The position numbers and the translations under genes are program-made. DNA of 64,000 bases from Actinomycetaceae bacterium (lineage in GTDB: Bacteria; Actinomycetota; Actinomycetes; Actinomycetales; Actinomycetaceae), in assembly GCA_030537615.1 (NCBI GenBank), contig JAUNVP010000004.1:62001-126000 (forward strand), read 5' to 3'. The notes under the pieces were generated by a model, which saw nothing but the letters and a program-made list of their open reading frames with translations, was not told the origin of the DNA and ran no database searches. This document shows positions 62,850 through 64,000 of this stretch, piece after piece (position 1 is the stretch's first letter; the number at the start of each line of letters is the position of its first letter).

Positions 62850-64000
62850 TCATCCGTAGAGCTGCTTTTCGATCGCTGTCATGATGTGCGCTTCGATCTG
62901 AGGTGTCACCCACGGTTCCGCATGTGCGTACGGGCTCGATCCGCTCATCCCGTCCTCCACCAGTCCAAGAACGTTTTTCCACACGGGCACCAGCTCACGA
63001 TGATAGGTGTGCCCGTGACCGTCCGGTGCCGTACCGGCAAGCGGCGTATCAGCCATGACCTGCACCATCGTGGCGCCCCGCGTCCACCGCATCGATGGAT
63101 TGACATCATTCCCAGCATGTTCGCGCAACCAGTCCGGCTCTCGATTAAACAACCGCGGCGACCACCAGACGACCGGGTCGGACGGATGTTGGAGGTAGAC
63201 GACCCGAGGGAACTTCCACTCTCCCAATTCTCTGCCGTACACGTCGGTACGCACGTGAGAGACTCGGTTGATAAAACGGATGTGGTGTCCATTGGACACC
63301 ACCGGAGCCACCTGCGGAGTACCCTTGTGGCGATTATTCGTCAGGGTTTGCCACAGTGGTGAACTATAGGGGGTACCCACCCATACCGCACCATCAACAC
63401 CCTCAATAATTTGCGCCTCATTGGCGAACGGTGCCTGCGAACCAAGAGAACCGAGCGAAACGCCGGTGAGATAAACGGCGGGGCGCTTTTCGGCTGGCCG
63501 TTCGTTAATGGCTTTCATGACAGTGTCGTAAAGAGCTTGCCCAGCGACAAGCGGGCTATCGAACTCACGGATAAAAGCGATTGCACTGGGAACATACGTG
63601 TACTGCATGGCGGCGATCGCACAATCACCGCCAGTCAGATACTCAACCGGTTGGATACTCCATTCCTCCAACCATCCCGTACCGGTTGTGGTCGCGAGCA
63701 CGAGGACGGAGCGGTCGAACGCTCCGGTGCGTTCAAGCTCTGCGACAACGAGGTCCGCGGCCTGGTGTAAATCGCGATCCTTACGTAAGCCAGCGTAAAC
63801 CCGAATGGGCTCAATCGCTGGACGGCCGGTCACATCCTCAATCTCTCGCGCGTCAGGGCCCTGAGAAAGAAATTCCTTACCGTAAATGCCGATATCGTCC
63901 CAGTGCGACAGTGACTGGGGGGATCCCGAGCGCAACGGGTTTATCGGTTGTTCGATCCCGTCCGGTTCGCTCTGGTTGATTTCAGCTGCTTTGCGATAGG
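62850..64000 (-). CDS. Alpha/beta-hydrolase (Abhydrolase_9-like), 5' end outside window
   Basis: The frame is open from the right edge of the window, so the start is missing; 383 codons are seen. It has the segments KEFLSQGPDAREIEDVTGRPAIEPIRVY, GVSLGSLG (nucleophile elbow) and the late HGHTYHRELVPVW (His), as in the Abhydrolase_9 family of actinobacteria, whose N-terminal half is a membrane part. The missing portion is probably that membrane domain. A C-terminal NDVNPSMRWTRGA stretch carries the acid. Substrate unknown. It is convergent with the CPBP-like gene, four bases apart. Confidence 0.8.
   Translation of the reverse strand, partial: YRKAAEINQSEPDGIEQPINPLRSGSPQSLSHWDDIGIYGKEFLSQGPDAREIEDVTGRPAIEPIRVYAGLRKDRDLHQAADLVVAELERTGAFDRSVLVLATTTGTGWLEEWSIQPVEYLTGGDCAIAAMQYTYVPSAIAFIREFDSPLVAGQALYDTVMKAINERPAEKRPAVYLTGVSLGSLGSQAPFANEAQIIEGVDGAVWVGTPYSSPLWQTLTNNRHKGTPQVAPVVSNGHHIRFINRVSHVRTDVYGRELGEWKFPRVVYLQHPSDPVVWWSPRLFNREPDWLREHAGNDVNPSMRWTRGATMVQVMADTPLAGTAPDGHGHTYHRELVPVWKNVLGLVEDGMSGSSPYAHAEPWVTPQIEAHIMTAIEKQLYG

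Overview
The window is one contiguous stretch of chromosome from an actinobacterium. Gene content and gene order suggest a facultatively anaerobic member of the Actinomycetaceae (Trueperella/Arcanobacterium-like), with G+C by eye in the upper 50s. I cannot name the genus from sequence alone. Pointers are a WhiB regulator, SRP RNA and tRNA-Ser near dnaX-recR-ask-asd, a class III (anaerobic) ribonucleotide reductase, and a block that, from memory, follows Mycobacterium tuberculosis Rv3654c-Rv3683 (tad genes, HAD phosphatase, nth, crp, whiB4, ponA2, phosphoesterase, tRNA-Pro).

Layout. 1-6.7 kb is housekeeping on the minus strand: trxA, asd-ask, recR, dnaX, and a YbaK deacylase. 6.7-9.4 kb holds tRNA-Ser, a small orphan gene between short repeats, a GH20 hexosaminidase and the SRP RNA. 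9.4-22.8 kb is metabolic: arginine deiminase, acyl-CoA dehydrogenase, a LytR_C protein, uracil permease, a sirtuin, an LRV membrane protein, GH1 beta-glucosidase, nrdG-nrdD with paired NrdR boxes, an aldo/keto reductase and a PAP2 phosphatase. 22.9-27.7 kb has two YbjN proteins, an MrfA-like repair helicase and an unknown membrane protein. 27.9-33.7 kb is a tad pilus locus split into two converging halves, with a candidate small RNA at the junction. 33.8-42.6 kb is envelope and regulation: membrane proteins, nth, crp, whiB4-like, ponA2, a phosphoesterase and tRNA-Pro. 42.7-44.0 kb is an FMN reductase bracketed by the same short repeats seen near tRNA-Ser. 44.0-51.8 kb has a YwiC-like protein, PPK2, a holin-like protein, and two paralogous GHSQGG hydrolases on either side of purB. 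51.8-54.7 kb is a copper locus: intact promoter/operator, wrecked csoR, copZ, and a CopA whose metal-binding domain sits inside the ATP-binding domain. 54.7-64 kb is membrane and envelope genes: DUF6541, DedA, a kinase-flippase fusion, DsbA-CcdA, a CPBP-like protein, and a hydrolase running off the right edge.

The most unusual items are (1) about 16 copies of GTAGGCTCWSYC in intergenic clusters that bracket one gene downstream of each of the two tRNAs; (2) the CopA domain insertion; (3) loss of csoR with its apparent operator kept; (4) the structured small RNA candidate between the tad half-operons; (5) a recurrent leaderless promoter pattern with a -10 box 6-7 bases before the start codon. 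All family names rest on motif recognition by eye; no database search was run.
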